Shown one piece after another: positions 25,066 through 38,100 of a DNA stretch of 42,556 nucleotides (position 1 is its first letter; each line of letters starts with the position of its first letter). The DNA is from CAZQSL01 sp964595945 (GTDB taxonomy: Bacteria; UBP15; UBA6099; JAJRTR01). The translations under genes were made by a program, and so were the position numbers. Below the pieces are notes generated by a model that was given only the letters and a program-made list of their open reading frames with translations, was not told the DNA's origin and did not search any database. The stretch spans positions 1 to 42,556 of the forward strand of contig CAZQSL010000014.1 of the NCBI GenBank assembly GCA_964595945.1, in the 5' to 3' direction.

Positions 25066-26256
25066 GTGAGTAAATATCTGTTTACATCGGAATCGGTTAC
25101 CGAAGGGCATCCGGACAAGATATGCGATGCCATATCCGACGGAGTGCTCGATGCAGTACTATCGCAGGACAAAATGGGCCGCGTGGCCTGTGAAACCCTA
25201 ATCACCACCGGACTTGTGGTCGTCGCGGGCGAAATCACCACAAAAGCGCATCTCGATGTCCCTCACATCGTACGCGAAACCATACGCGGCATAGGCTACG
25301 ATAACGCGGCGTATGGTTTCGACTGCAACACGTGCGGAGTCACAGTCGCCCTCGACCGCCAGTCGCCGGATATTGCGCAGGGCGTCGACAACGCGTTCGA
25401 AGCACGCACAAAAAAACAGCTTGACGAAAAATTCGACAAACAGGGCGCCGGCGATCAGGGCATAATATTCGGATTTGCATGCGACGAAACTCCCGAACTC
25501 ATGCCGCTGCCCATAGCGCTCGCGCACAAACTCACCGAGCGTATGGCGATCGTCCGCAAAAACGGCACGCTCCCCTACCTCCGCCCTGACGGCAAGAGCC
25601 AGGTCACTGTCGTTTATGAAAACGGCAAACCCGTTGCCATCGACGCCATTGTACTCTCCACACAGCACTCTGCCGACGTCAGCGTCAAACAGATCGAAAC
25701 TGACCTCAAGGCCCACGTCATCCCCGCCGTCATACCAGCTGAATTTCTCAGCAGAAAGACAAAATACTACGTCAACCCCACAGGCCGCTTCGTCATAGGC
25801 GGTCCCATGGGCGACACCGGCGTCACCGGCCGCAAAATCATCGTCGACTCCTACGGCGGCTACGGACGCCACGGCGGAGGCGCATTCTCCGGCAAAGACC
25901 CCTCCAAGGTTGATCGCTCAGGCACCTATATGGCACGATACGCAGCCAAAAACATCGTCGCGTCCGGCGCAGCCGGCAAATGCGAAATCCAGGTCGGCTA
26001 CGCCATCGGAGTCGCCAAACCCGTTTCTGTACTTATCGAAACCTTCGGTTCCGAAAAAGTATGTCTCGACAAACTCAAGGCTGCCGTACTCGAAATCTTC
26101 GACTTCCGCCCGGGCGCCATCATCCACAATCTCAACCTGCGTCGCCCGATCTATCAGAAAACCTCTTCTTATGGTCACTTCGGCCGCGAGCTCCCGGAAT
26201 TTACCTGGGAAAATGCCGACAAGGCAAAAGCTCTCAAAAAGGCGCTCGGCATCTGA
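25066..26256 (+). CDS. metK: S-adenosylmethionine synthetase
   Basis: Makes S-adenosylmethionine from methionine and ATP. The 396-residue chain has VTEGHPDKICDAISD (11-25, catalytic His15), DQGIIFGFACDET (about 120-132), the glycine-rich signature GGYGRHGGGAFSGKDPSKVD with its metal- and phosphate-binding residues, and ARYAAKNIVASG. The start is GTG 25066 (VSKYLFTSE), with GGGAGA upstream; the frame is open 41 codons further but without a site, and that stretch covers the end of the preceding gene. No SAM riboswitch is visible in the 71-base leader. A strong terminator follows. Confidence 0.98.
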   Translation: MSKYLFTSESVTEGHPDKICDAISDGVLDAVLSQDKMGRVACETLITTGLVVVAGEITTKAHLDVPHIVRETIRGIGYDNAAYGFDCNTCGVTVALDRQSPDIAQGVDNAFEARTKKQLDEKFDKQGAGDQGIIFGFACDETPELMPLPIALAHKLTERMAIVRKNGTLPYLRPDGKSQVTVVYENGKPVAIDAIVLSTQHSADVSVKQIETDLKAHVIPAVIPAEFLSRKTKYYVNPTGRFVIGGPMGDTGVTGRKIIVDSYGGYGRHGGGAFSGKDPSKVDRSGTYMARYAAKNIVASGAAGKCEIQVGYAIGVAKPVSVLIETFGSEKVCLDKLKAAVLEIFDFRPGAIIHNLNLRRPIYQKTSSYGHFGRELPEFTWENADKAKALKKALGI

Positions 26257-26287
26257 TCAATTCTTACCTGAATATCCATACGTTTAT

Positions 26288-26325
26288 AGCCGCACGGGCT
26301 CACCAACCGCGCGGCTTTTCGTTTT
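26288..26325 (+). terminator. Intrinsic terminator after metK
   Basis: agccgc (26288-26293) pairs with gcggct (26310-26315), reinforced by cgg/ccg inside the stem, and is followed by TTTTCGTTTT. It lies about 32 bases after the metK stop. Confidence 0.85.
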
Positions 26326-26393
26326 ATCCCAATCCCGTTCGGGCAAGTGCCATGCCGGGCACATAACATCTGGTATGTATTTTCTGAGTTTCA

Positions 26394-26415
26394 GGTGTAA
26401 TCAGGCAAGCATTTT
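26394..26415 (+). repeat. Short intergenic repeat, copy iii
   Basis: Motif ctgagtttcaggtgtaat followed by cagg, matching 13735-13758 with two G residues missing. It lies immediately upstream of the partial repeat C. Confidence 0.6.
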
Positions 26416-26436
26416 CTGGATTAGGTCCAACCGCAA

Positions 26437-26470
26437 TTCACCCCGAATTCTATTGCGGAATTGGGGTGAA
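26437..26470. repeat. Tail hairpin of the 165-base repeat family, partial copy C
   Basis: ttcacccc(g)aattc pairs with gaattggggtgaa: a 13-bp stem with one bulged G. The core ccccgaattctattg is identical to the tail of copy B. The rest of the repeat is absent, so this is either a decayed copy or a separately moving hairpin. Confidence 0.55.
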
Positions 26471-26701
26471 TGACATCCGGTTGTGCTATGGGCTCCACAC
26501 ATAGGTAATATTTTTTTTACAATTCCCGGTGCATGCGTTTTTGATGTGTGATACAATAACGACGCGAGTAGTTATGTGGTGATTTTGCTGCGACAATTCG
26601 AGTAATGGCAAAATTCGGTTGAAAATTCGAAGGTGTTGCCAGGCAATGATAATTGGTGAGGAGCAGTGTTCCGAAATATAAGGGTTCACTAAAGGGACAC
26701 T

Positions 26702-26719
26702 ATGAACGATGTAGTATGA
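26702..26719 (+). CDS. Possible five-codon leader peptide overlapping the barrel gene start
   Basis: ATG AAC GAT GTA GTA TGA begins about 8 bases after AAAGGG and ends so that its TGA overlaps the ATG of the next gene (ATGA). The main start at 26716 has no ribosome site of its own, so ribosomes finishing the leader could re-start there. It is too short to be supported by composition. Confidence 0.3.
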   Translation: MNDVV

Positions 26720-29103
26720 CTAAAATTACCCATTTTTTGTACTGTTTTTTTGTTTTCTTACTAATGATGGTGGTGTGCAATCAGGAAAATGCATATAGCG
26801 CAGATGTGAAATCCGCCAAACCCGCAGTGCAGGGCAGCAGGCAGAAAACTGCTCCAAAAGCCAAATCCGGCGGTAAGCCTTCCGAAAAAAACAAGAAAAA
26901 AAGTGCTAAAAAGCAAAAAAGCATTCCACCGGCAACGACAAAGAATTCGGAGAAGAGTGTCCCGCCGCAAGACAAAGATGCGAAGATCATCTGGTCGGCA
27001 CCGGCTGTCCCTCAGATAGGCGATTCAGAGAACAAACGGGAGGTCGTGCTTGAAAAGATCAGTGACACAGATGAGAAAGAAATAGCCAAAACTCCTGAAA
27101 ATCAGGATCATATCGAAAACCCTGCTACCCCCATTGTCCCCGCACCTGCTGTGCAGCCTCAGATCAGCACAGCCGCTGCTGCTGACGCGCCGTCCGATCA
27201 TGTCCAGACAATTGCCATCGAGCAGCCGGAAGTCACCGCTACATCGACTCCCATACCTCATCAGATGCCGCAAAAGGCACAACAGGCCGAATCCGCCGGT
27301 CAGCAGACCGCTCCCGCCGCTCCTGCGCCGCCTCCCGCAAAACCGGCATGGGATACCCCAAAAACGGCTTCCGCCAACTCTTCGAAGACGGGAGTTGACA
27401 CTCTCACCGGTTTTATAAAAGATACACTTTCACTCCAGACTCTCTCAGGCAATATCATCTACAATTTCCATGCGATTGAATTAAAAACGAAAAAGAAGGG
27501 CCGCACCCTCAGCCATAGTGTCACCACCGGCTGGCAAAAAAAACTTGGAAAAGATAACACCTTTACGTACAACCTTACGAGCAACACTCAGGATGTACTG
27601 GTGCGAAATTCCAACACACTCAATTCCACGTACGGCCTGCAAATGAAGAAAATGAACGTGCAGTTCACTACCTCGGACGGCACCACTGACGAAACTGCAA
27701 ATGACGGGCGCACGTCATCCAATTCCCGAGGAAACCAGCAACTGAACATATCGTTGAACGCCATAAAAAAAATGCCGGTTGCCATGTCATTCACAAAAAA
27801 CACAAATGGCACGACGGCCACCGGTAGCGCGTCAACCAGTACAACGACAAAGTCCTATGCCTTTTCCGCGTCTCCAGTGCTTGGCAAAAAAATGCGTTCT
27901 ACCATAAATTACACAGTCGGAGACAACTCGGACGACATCACCGGCGCGTTGACTTCCAACAGTTCTCTCGCACTCGGGCTGGAAATGCCTCTTAGCAACA
28001 GATTCACGATGCGCACGCAATTCCAGAAAACGGATAATGACACGACACCCGCAAATGCCACGGACACCACTCGCACGGGGGTGCAGCGTTACGTGGTCGG
28101 TTACGACTACAAGCTCACGCGATCACTCACGCTGGCCTCCGCATTCCAGTTCGACAGCAATGACTCCACGTCATCTCAGGGCTCGACCGCCACAAAAGTA
28201 TCAAATCTGAAATACGGACTCGGATGGGCGCGTGGACTTTTCAACGCAGCCATGTCATTCAACACCAACACGGTATCCGCTGGCGCCGACACGAGTGATT
28301 TCAACATGACACTCGGGTTTTCGCCCAATAACCGGCTGATGAAAACAATGGGATTCACCATCGCAAGCAAGCGAACGGAAGATGCCGCATCCGCGCCGCA
28401 AAACAGCAACGCAAACGCAACTCTCAATTACAGTGTCGGCATAACCAGCCGGCTCAATCTCACAAGCCAGTACACACTCACACGGGACAAAAATTTCCAG
28501 TCGGCGGCGGGCGCCGCGATCCAGCAAAATCAAATCAGGATGATCAAGCTCGACAATCCGCTTGGCAAGACGCTCTCGCAGTCGCTCCAGTGGCAAAGAA
28601 ATTCTGCAAGCCCGGCAAGCGGCTCAACATCCGAAACCGATACCTATACCCACACAATTCAGAAAAACTGGCGAAAGCGAATAAACGGCAAACAACTGAC
28701 TGCATCGGCCAGCCGCAACTGGGTGATGACGAGTTCGGAGCCAGCGTCTACGGATGTCGAAAACAAGGTCACGACCATGTCTGTCTCCTATCCCTTTTCG
28801 CCGTCTTTCAATTTCAATTACAACTTCTCATGGAATCAGAGCAATACATCCGGAGCTGCAACAGCAAGCAATTTCACCAAGCAGAGCGGCTTTGCGCTTA
28901 CGTATAAATCGAAACGGAATGTGAGCGGTTCGCTCAATTACACATACGCAGGATCGTACGATGGAACAAAAACGAAAAATCTCGTATTCAACCTGAATTA
29001 CCCGGTAAACAGACAGACGGCATTTGTCATGTCTCTGAACCGCAATGTCAACAAGGGCAGCGCGCAGGCTGTTTTCTTCTCCGGCCTGTCACTCAATTTC
29101 TGA
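26716..29103 (+). CDS. Predicted outer-membrane beta-barrel protein with long Lys/Pro-rich periplasmic region
   Basis: 795 residues from ATG 26716. A signal peptide (about 1-28, ending NAYSA) leads into about 190 residues of low-complexity sequence: first Lys-rich (KNKKKSAKKQK), then Pro/Ala/Gln-rich (APAPPPAKPAW), probably extended across the periplasm or binding the cell wall. From about residue 225 to the end there are many alternating polar/hydrophobic strands rich in Asn, Ser and Thr, with aromatic strand ends, and the last residue is Phe (GLSLNF). That pattern is typical of outer-membrane barrels inserted by BamA. I recognise no named family and no POTRA domain. The giant surface-protein gene starts 49 bases downstream with no terminator between, so the two are probably co-transcribed; a role in exporting or anchoring that protein is an inference. 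Confidence 0.75.
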   Translation: MTKITHFLYCFFVFLLMMVVCNQENAYSADVKSAKPAVQGSRQKTAPKAKSGGKPSEKNKKKSAKKQKSIPPATTKNSEKSVPPQDKDAKIIWSAPAVPQIGDSENKREVVLEKISDTDEKEIAKTPENQDHIENPATPIVPAPAVQPQISTAAAADAPSDHVQTIAIEQPEVTATSTPIPHQMPQKAQQAESAGQQTAPAAPAPPPAKPAWDTPKTASANSSKTGVDTLTGFIKDTLSLQTLSGNIIYNFHAIELKTKKKGRTLSHSVTTGWQKKLGKDNTFTYNLTSNTQDVLVRNSNTLNSTYGLQMKKMNVQFTTSDGTTDETANDGRTSSNSRGNQQLNISLNAIKKMPVAMSFTKNTNGTTATGSASTSTTTKSYAFSASPVLGKKMRSTINYTVGDNSDDITGALTSNSSLALGLEMPLSNRFTMRTQFQKTDNDTTPANATDTTRTGVQRYVVGYDYKLTRSLTLASAFQFDSNDSTSSQGSTATKVSNLKYGLGWARGLFNAAMSFNTNTVSAGADTSDFNMTLGFSPNNRLMKTMGFTIASKRTEDAASAPQNSNANATLNYSVGITSRLNLTSQYTLTRDKNFQSAAGAAIQQNQIRMIKLDNPLGKTLSQSLQWQRNSASPASGSTSETDTYTHTIQKNWRKRINGKQLTASASRNWVMTSSEPASTDVENKVTTMSVSYPFSPSFNFNYNFSWNQSNTSGAATASNFTKQSGFALTYKSKRNVSGSLNYTYAGSYDGTKTKNLVFNLNYPVNRQTAFVMSLNRNVNKGSAQAVFFSGLSLNF

Positions 29104-29152
29104 TAATCAATAACCATGTCCGAACGAATGGAAACCTTTTGTGAGGGATTTT

Positions 29153-32100
29153 ATGAAAAAAAACATTTATTCGTCAATATTGCTCATGGCGCTGGCAGCT
29201 TTCGTATTTCACGCGACGCCTGCACATGCGGCGCTGAAAGCCACCCTCAACATCAACAGTATCGACGTTGACGGAAACAACAGCAACTATTTCACAAGCG
29301 GATCCCACCCCGCTTCCGGTTCGAAAAGTACATGCCTCTATGGCGAACATTACCGCGGGTGGGACACTGTAGACCCCTTTGTATATTTCTACCTTTGGCA
29401 GGGCGGCAATTCGACGAATTTTCAGGACTGCTCGGTCGTACTGTATGACGGAGGCGCGGACTGCAAGGCGACATACAGCGGCAATGTTTCCCGCACACTG
29501 ACAATTGACAACCAGACACTTGCTTCATTTGACATATATGTACTGAATTTTGATCATACCGCCGGATGGCTGTCGGACATGAAAAATGTATCGAGCCACA
29601 GAGTGCTTTCCGCGGCTGGACAAAGCGGGGATTTCTGGAGCAACTCGCTGTCGCCGATGCTCGGCAATTCGGTCAGTACGGGCTGCACGAATTGGGACAA
29701 TACCAATCTGTGGGAATATACGGGACTTTGTCTCAGCGGAAGTAATACGGACGGTTTGAGCTGTACAAACGGCTATGGCTACTCAAAACTGAACTATAAC
29801 TTCTATTATACTGACGATGATGGCCCTTCCGATGTCACCAATGTAAGATTCACCGACTCACATGTGACATCAGGCGGGAAACTGCAGGACAGTGACGGCC
29901 GTCTCGATATTGCGTGGGACAACGGCGACGACGCGAATTCAGGGACTTCATTCCAGATCGTGGTAGTCGAAAGCGGCGGAGGCAACTCGTCGACGATACT
30001 CGACGTGCAGACAGCGTGCAACGCCGCGAAATCGGCTTCGATATGCTCATCGGGTTGTACTTACGGCGCTAATCTGAGAAATGGTTATTCGTATCAGGTA
30101 AAAGTGCGTGCAACCAACGGATGCAATCCGTCGACAAACAATCCCACAAGCAGCGCGTATGGCTGGGCGCCGGAAATCCGCGAAGACAAGATCAAACCAG
30201 CCATCAATAATTCCGATGCTCCTCTGGCCTGGCAGGCGGCAAACGCAAGCATGTATACCCTCTGCAACGATATGCCCGTGAGCGAAACACCCGCATGCGC
30301 CACCGATCCGGAAGACTGTTCGCTGCTCGGCACCATCGCCGGCAAGGCAGGCTGCTTCTGTTCCGGATGCGACTCGACGACATATCGCATCGCCACATTT
30401 GCTGCCAATCCCGGGACATGCCCGTCCGACTACAATTCGTACACACTGCCAGCCACACAGGCTTCTCCACAGACAATCAGTTCGCATGTCTGGGTATGCG
30501 CAGCCGGTAAAGATGCAAATGGTACAACAGATTTTTCAGACATCCCCGTAGAGGTCAAAGTAGATCAGGTGCCTCCCTCAGTCACTGTCAACGGAGCGCC
30601 GGCATCCTGGCAGAACACTGACGCTACGGCATCGGTCGGGTGCTCGGACTCGCAAAGCGGATGCAGTGTCAACGCCGCCAGCCACAAGCTTCTCGTACTC
30701 GGCTCCAATCCCGGTACATGCCCGGCAGACTTCGCCTCTTACACTTCCGCCAACAATACAGTCATCACTGGCTATTCATGGGTGTGCGCCGCTTCCAGGG
30801 ATACGGTGGGCAATACCGGTTATTCGACTCCGGCGGAATTCAGAATCGAAAAAAGCATACCGGTCGCAACAGTATCAGGAGCGCCGGCGGCCTGGCAAAA
30901 CACGAATGCTTCGGCTGGCGTGAACTGTACGGACACTGGTGGCTCCGGATGCAATAATTCTACAGCGCGAGTGAAGATATACAGCTATGACATCGCTCCG
31001 GGCGTCTGTCCCGCGACGGAAGCCTCTTATGACTCTACTGTGCCTGCCACTGTCTCCGCGCACTCGAAAGTGTGCGCGATGATCAAGGATGCGGCCGGCA
31101 ATATCGGATATTCCAATCCGACTGAATTTCCAGTCGAATTCAAGGTCGACAAGACCGCGCCAGTAACGACTGCCACCGGTGTGCCGGGATCATGGCAGAC
31201 TGCCGCCGCAAGTGTTTCGGTCAATTGTTCGGACACCGGCGACAGCGCATGCGATACAATGTCGTATCGCATAAAAACCGATGCCTCGGCAGGGGCGTGC
31301 TCTTCCAGTTATGGCGATTATATGTCGTTCAGCCCCGCCGTCATTTCATCGCACCAGTGGCTTTGCGCAGCGAGTAGAGACGTTGCCGGGAACACGTCGT
31401 TTTCGCCTCAATATGAAATCAAGGTCGATCAGACGCTACCAGTCGTCACGACACCTGAAATCTATACCACAGGCACTTACCACAACGGATATTATTCGGG
31501 CAGCACGTTGAGTTTCAGGGCAGCCGCCACCGACGCCGGAGGCTCATCTCTCAACACCACTTCATGCGAATATTCCATCGACAACGGCGTGTCATGGCTC
31601 GCCGCGACATGGGATGGGACCTACTGCTACAAGGCAGGCGCTGCCGTTGCGGGTACGGTCAACATCAAGCTCCGGGTGTCAGACATCGCAGGCAATACCG
31701 GCACAAGTCCGGCAATTACCGTCCAGCAGGACAACACGGAGCCGGTCATCAGCATAGGAGGCGTACCCGGGACATGGGTCAACGGTGATACTACAGTCAC
31801 GCTTTCATGTTCGGACGCCGGATCAGGATGCGATGCCACGGCATACCGCATGATCACCTATCCGGCCGACCCCGGCTTATGTCCTGTCACATGGGTTTCA
31901 TACGGCGCAAGCGCCGTTCCGTCCATAACTGTCAGTTCTCGCACATGGGTGTGCATAGCTGCCAGAGACAATGTCTCCAACATGAAGTACAATTCCGCTC
32001 CCGTGGAAATCAAAGTCGACAAGGCAGCGCCCACCGCCTCGATATCAGGCGCCGGGGCAGCGTGGCAAAACACGGATGCAACGGCCACCGTCACGTGTTC

Positions 32101-35100
32101 GGACACCGGAGACAGCGGCTGCGACACATCTTCGTACAGGACAAAATCTTACAGCGCCGATCCAGGCTCATGTCCGACAACTTATGCCGATTACGACATG
32201 CCGGCCCCCACGGCGATCACGTCACACTACTGGGTTTGCGGCGCGGTGCGGGATATTGCCGGGTCCGCCGCCTTTACGGCGCCACTCGAATTCAAGGTTG
32301 ACAAGACGCCTCCTTCGTTCAGCACTCCCCAGGTCTATTCGGCCAACGTATATGGAACAACCTACACCGGATCGGTAGTCGACATTCGCTCCGCTCCTAC
32401 CGACGGTGCAGGCTCAGGACTCGACACGGCAACCTGCTACTACTCCATCGACAACGGGGCTTCATTCCTGGCGGCTGCATGGGATGGCACTTACTGCTTC
32501 AAACAGTCCATCAACGTAACCGGGGCCATCAATATCAAATTCAGGATTTCCGACAATGCCGCCAACACCGCCACAAGTGATCCTTCAGCATATTCGCAGG
32601 ACAACACGCCCCCGGTTTCTGGAGTAACGCCACTGTCCGCATACCAGACGACCAATCCCTTCACGGTCACATGGTCCGGCACCGATGCGTCCACGGGGAT
32701 CAAGAACTACGATCTTCAGTACAAAATCGGTTCACTCGGCACCTGGACCGACTGGATAAGCGACACCACAAACCTCACTGCCCTATACACCGGCTCCGAT
32801 GGCCAGACGGTATATTTCCAGTCCCGCGCCGAAGACAACATCGGCAATGTCGAAACATACCCGGGCGGCTCTGGAGACACTCATTCGCTGATAGACCTGT
32901 CCGCGCCCGTTTCCTCCGTAACCGCGCTTCCTGCTTTCAAAGCCACCACGTCATTCCCGATTTCGTGGACATCTTCTGATGGCGCACTCGGTTCCGGCAT
33001 AAAAAACCACGATATCCAGGTGAAGGACGGCACCGGTATCTGGAGCGACTGGCAGACCGATAACGCAGCGCTTTCCGCCACCTTTACAGGAACTGACGGA
33101 CATACCTACTATTTCCAGTCCCGCGCCGAAGACAGCGCCGGGAACATGGAAACTTATCCCGGCGGCTCTGGCGACGCATTCACCCAGGTGGACGTTTCGG
33201 CTCCGGACTCATCCATAACCGCGCTGCCGGCATACATCAACATCCCCACGATCAACATTTCATGGAGCGGCAATGACGGCATTGGCGCCGGTCTCAAGGA
33301 TTTTGACATCCAGTACAAACAAACATCCTCAGGAGCCTGGACCGATCTGATGACAGCAACGGTCCTGACCACCACATCATTCGCCGGCTCGGACGCCACG
33401 GCATATTACTTCAGATCACGTTCCCGAGACAATCTCGACAATCTCGAATCATGGCCTGCCGCCGCCGGCGGTGACGCTACCGTCACTTTCGACCTCACCG
33501 CTCCGACATCATCCATCACTTCTCTCCCCACATGGCAGACCGCCTCTACATTCACAGTTTCGTGGTCAGGTTCCGATGCCACATCAGGCATTGCCGCCTA
33601 CGACATACAGTACAAGGACGGAGCCGCCGGATCATGGTCAAACCTCCTCTCGGGCACCACGCTGACCAGCACCACTTTCTCCGGTTCCGACGGCCATACC
33701 TATTACTTCCGCAGCAGGGCAACGGACAACATCTCGAACACCGAACCATGGCCTGCCGCCGCAAACGGTGACACAGGCACAACCATCGACACATCAGTCC
33801 CGGCATCATCCGTATCGCCACTCACACAGTATCAGCCCGCCCTTTCGTTCGCCGTCTCATGGTCAAGTCCCGACGCGGGATCGGATATTTCCGGTTATGA
33901 CGTTCAGTACAAGGATGGTGCTGGCGGCGTGTGGACCAACTGGATTACAGCCACGACGCTCACCACATCGACATACACCGGCGCTGACGGCCACACCTAT
34001 TATTTCCGCAGCCGTGTCATAGATACGGCAGGCAACACGGAGGCATGGCCGGCTGCCGCAAACGGCGATACTGGCACAACTATCGACATATCGGCTCCGT
34101 CAAGTGCCGTCGCCGCCCAACCACAGTTCACCCCAGACGGTGTCGTAACACTGCAATGGGATGGCGTCGATGCGGCTTCAGGACTTGACTCCTATGACAT
34201 TCAGTACAGGCGCACGCAATCCGGCACCTGGACTGACATCCTGACTGCTACCACGCTTACAAGCACTGTTTTCACCGGTGAAAACGGCATAACCTTCTAC
34301 TTCCGCGTGAGAGCCCGCGACCTCATGGGCAACGTGGAAGACTGGCCGCCCGCCGATGGTGATACCAGTGTGACTTTCGATCACTCGAAACCGATCTCTG
34401 AAATAGCATCCATCAACCCTATCGCATCAATCCCCTCCATCAATCTTTCATGGGCGGGCGCAGACGGCGCCAACAGCTCCGGCATCGCACATTATGATGT
34501 CCAGTACCGGGATGGCGAAGAAGGACAATGGACCGATCTACTCACATCAACAACCTTGACCGCCACAACCTTTACTGGCATAAACGGCCACACTTACTAC
34601 TTCCGCACACGCGCTACTGACAACGTGGGCAATACCGAAGACTATCCTCCCGAAGACGGCGACACTGCAACAATCGTCGACCTCACTCCGCCCGTTTCAT
34701 ACATCACACCACTCGCACCCTTCCAGTCCCGCACCACATTCACCATCCAGTGGGGCGGCAATGACAGCGTTACCTCCGTCGCGTCTTACGATGTCCAGTA
34801 CAAGCAGGATGCCACCGGAGTCTGGACCAACTGGATCACCGGCACAACCCTCACAAGCGGGACATTCTCGGGCGGCGACGGATCGACTTACTACTTCCGC
34901 GTCCGTGCTACCGACATTGCCGGGCACACTGAGTCAGACCACCCCGGCGCAGGCGATACATTTACACAGGTTGACACTACAGCCCTTCCGCCTCCAGCCG
35001 AAATCAGGGATGGCAGCGGCGCGGACATCGACAGCGTCAACAATCCTTCCACACTGTCCGCCAACTGGACACCCGTCGCCGGAGCCACAAAATACTACTA

Positions 35101-38100
35101 TGCCATCGGCACCACTCATACCCTGCAAAACGTGCTCGGCTGGACAGACGCAGGCACAAATACCTCCGCCACTGCCAATGGTCTTTCGCTCGCTGATGGT
35201 CAGACCTACTATTTCTTCGTAAAGGCAATCAGCATCTCCGGCATCGACGGCGAATGGGGCTTTTCCGACGGTGTCAAACTCGACACTTCCAAACCCCGCT
35301 CAAGCGTCGCCGCCATGAGCGCATGGCAAAACAGCGCTGCGTTCAGCGTCAGATGGAGCGGCAACGACGGTACTGGCAGCGGAGTGGCTTCCTATGACAT
35401 TCAATTCAGGGATTCCGCTGTCGGCGAGTGGACAGACTGGCTTTCGGCTACGCCCCTGACAACATCGGTATTCACCGGCGCCAATGGACACACATACTAC
35501 TTTAGAAGCCGCGCGCGTGATCAGATCGGAAACATCGAAGACTGGCCTGCCGCTGCCAACGGCGACTCCTTCACAACGGTCAACACTACTGTCCTGCCAG
35601 CTCCTTCCTTCGTCAGTGACGGCACGGGCGCGGATATCTCTCTCTCGTCTTCCAGGACCACAATGTCGGCAAACTGGGAAGCGGTCTCTGGCGCCACGGG
35701 CTATCACTTCGGCATCGGCCTGACTCCCGACTCCCCAAATGTTGTAAGCTGGACCGATGTGTACAATGTAACATCACATACAAAAACCGGCATGACCCTT
35801 GCCGAAAACCAGACATATTACTTCTTCGTGCGTCCATACAGCAATGCCCGCGTATCCGGCCAGTCAGCAGTCTCCAACGGTGTCACTATCGACTCCACGT
35901 CCCCCTCGTCATCAGTCACGGCTCTCCCTGAATATACCCCCTCACTTACAATGGCGGTCTCCTGGTCCGGCATCGACGTCGCTTCGGACATTGCCTCGTA
36001 CGATGTTCAGTACAAGGATGGCACAGGCGGCACATGGACCGACTGGCTGACTGCCACCACACTAACGACATCCGTTTTCACAGGCGCCGAAGGCCATACC
36101 TATCACTTCCGCGCAAGAGCCGTCGACACCATTGGCAATGCCGAGTCATGGCCGCTTTCAACTGGCGGCGACACTTTGACCACGATCGACACGATCCCCC
36201 CAGTCACTACTCCATCGCCGCTCGACGCATACCAGAATACCGTTTCTTTCCGTCTTCGCTGGACTTCAGCAGACAGCGAACCCGGCAGCGGCTCTGCCAC
36301 CTACGATGTCCGCTACAGGGACGGAAGCGGCGAATGGACCGATTGGCTTTCTGCAATCGTTCCCGCTGAATACGTCTTTTCACTCGGCGAAGATGGGCAT
36401 ACATATCATTTCCAGATTCGAGCGCACGACTCAGCTGGCAACACCGAAAACTGGCCGGAAGACAATTCGGCAATATCCACCACCGTCGATCTCACAGCGC
36501 CGGAAACATCGGTAGCGGCACTCTCACCCTATCAGTCTTCATCGGCCTTCACACTCAGGTGGGACGGGACTGACCAGGTGTCCGGCATCAGGAGTTATGA
36601 TGTCCAGTATCAGGACACGACGACAGGGGGAGTGTGGACAGACATCATCACATCGGCCACAGACACACAGACAGTGTTCAACGGTGTCAGCGGCCACACA
36701 TACAACTTCCGTACACGCGGGCGCGACAACGCTGGCAATCTCGAATCATGGCCCGAAACACCATCAGGCGACGCCACCACCACGATAGACTCTGTCCCGC
36801 CGTCGACTGCCGTGGCAGGACTGCCGCTATTCCAGGGCAGCGAATCCTTCCCGATAAGCTGGAGCGGTTCGGACGGCGCCGGCTCAGGTATCACTGCATA
36901 CGACATCGAAGTCCGTGACGGTGATTCCGGCGAATGGACATCCCTCATTTCCGCGTCCACCGATACTTCCGCATTTTTCACCGGCGTATCCGGCCATACC
37001 TACTATTTCCGTTCACGAGCCACAGATTCTCTCGGCAATGTAGAATCATGGCCAGTTACCCATGACGCGTCGACCACCGTCGACACAACCCCGCCCACAT
37101 CATATATCAAACCTTTTACGGCATTTCAGAATTCAACGGTATTCATGGTCGAATGGACAGGAGACGACCAGACCGGATCAGGCATAAAATCCCATGATGT
37201 CCAATATCGTGACGGCTCCGCCGGCGAATGGATCACCCTCGTATCAAATACTACACAATCTCAGGCCGCGTTTTCATACGGCGCTGACGCGCACACATAT
37301 TTCTTCCGCATCCGCTCACGCGACAACGCTGGCAACTCCGGCGTTTTCCCCGAAGCTATCGACTTCGCGTCAACAACCGTCGACACAACCCCGCCCGTTT
37401 CATCCGTCCAGTTCTCTGGAGACTACCAGTCAACCGAGTCCTTCAAAGTCAGATGGAACGGCACCGATGCCATCTCCGGTGTGAAAAACTACGATGTCCA
37501 GTACAAGGACGTTACATCAGGCGGCAATCCCGCATCATTCACATGGAAAAACTGGCTCACGGCGACGCCACTGACCGAAGCGACTTTCGACGGCGCCAAC
37601 GGCCACACCTATTATTACCAGTCGCGCGCGCGTGACAACGTCGGCAATATCGAGGCATATCCCGGTGGCGAAGGCGACACTCACACAATCGTCGACACAT
37701 CAAAACTCCCTGCACCGGCGGTCGTGAGCGACGGCACGGCAAACGACGAGTCGTACACTAATAATACTGCATCGCTGTCAGCAAACTGGTCTGTCGTCAC
37801 CGGCGCCTCTTCCTATCTCTACGGCGTCGGCACGGCAACCGATACCCCCGATATCACAGGCTGGATCGACAACGGCACGGCCACTTCCGTGACAAACGCC
37901 AGTCTTTCACTCACCGAAGGCAACAGGTATTACTTCTTTGTCAAGGCAGTCAACATCGCCGGAGTCGAAGGGGCCACCGGCCGTTCGAATGGTATCACCG
38001 TCGACACTACTCCCCCGGTTTGCAGAGTCTCCCCTCTATCCCCCAATCTTTCACTCACCTCGTTCAGCGTAAGCTGGGATGGCACGGACTCCGTTTCTGG

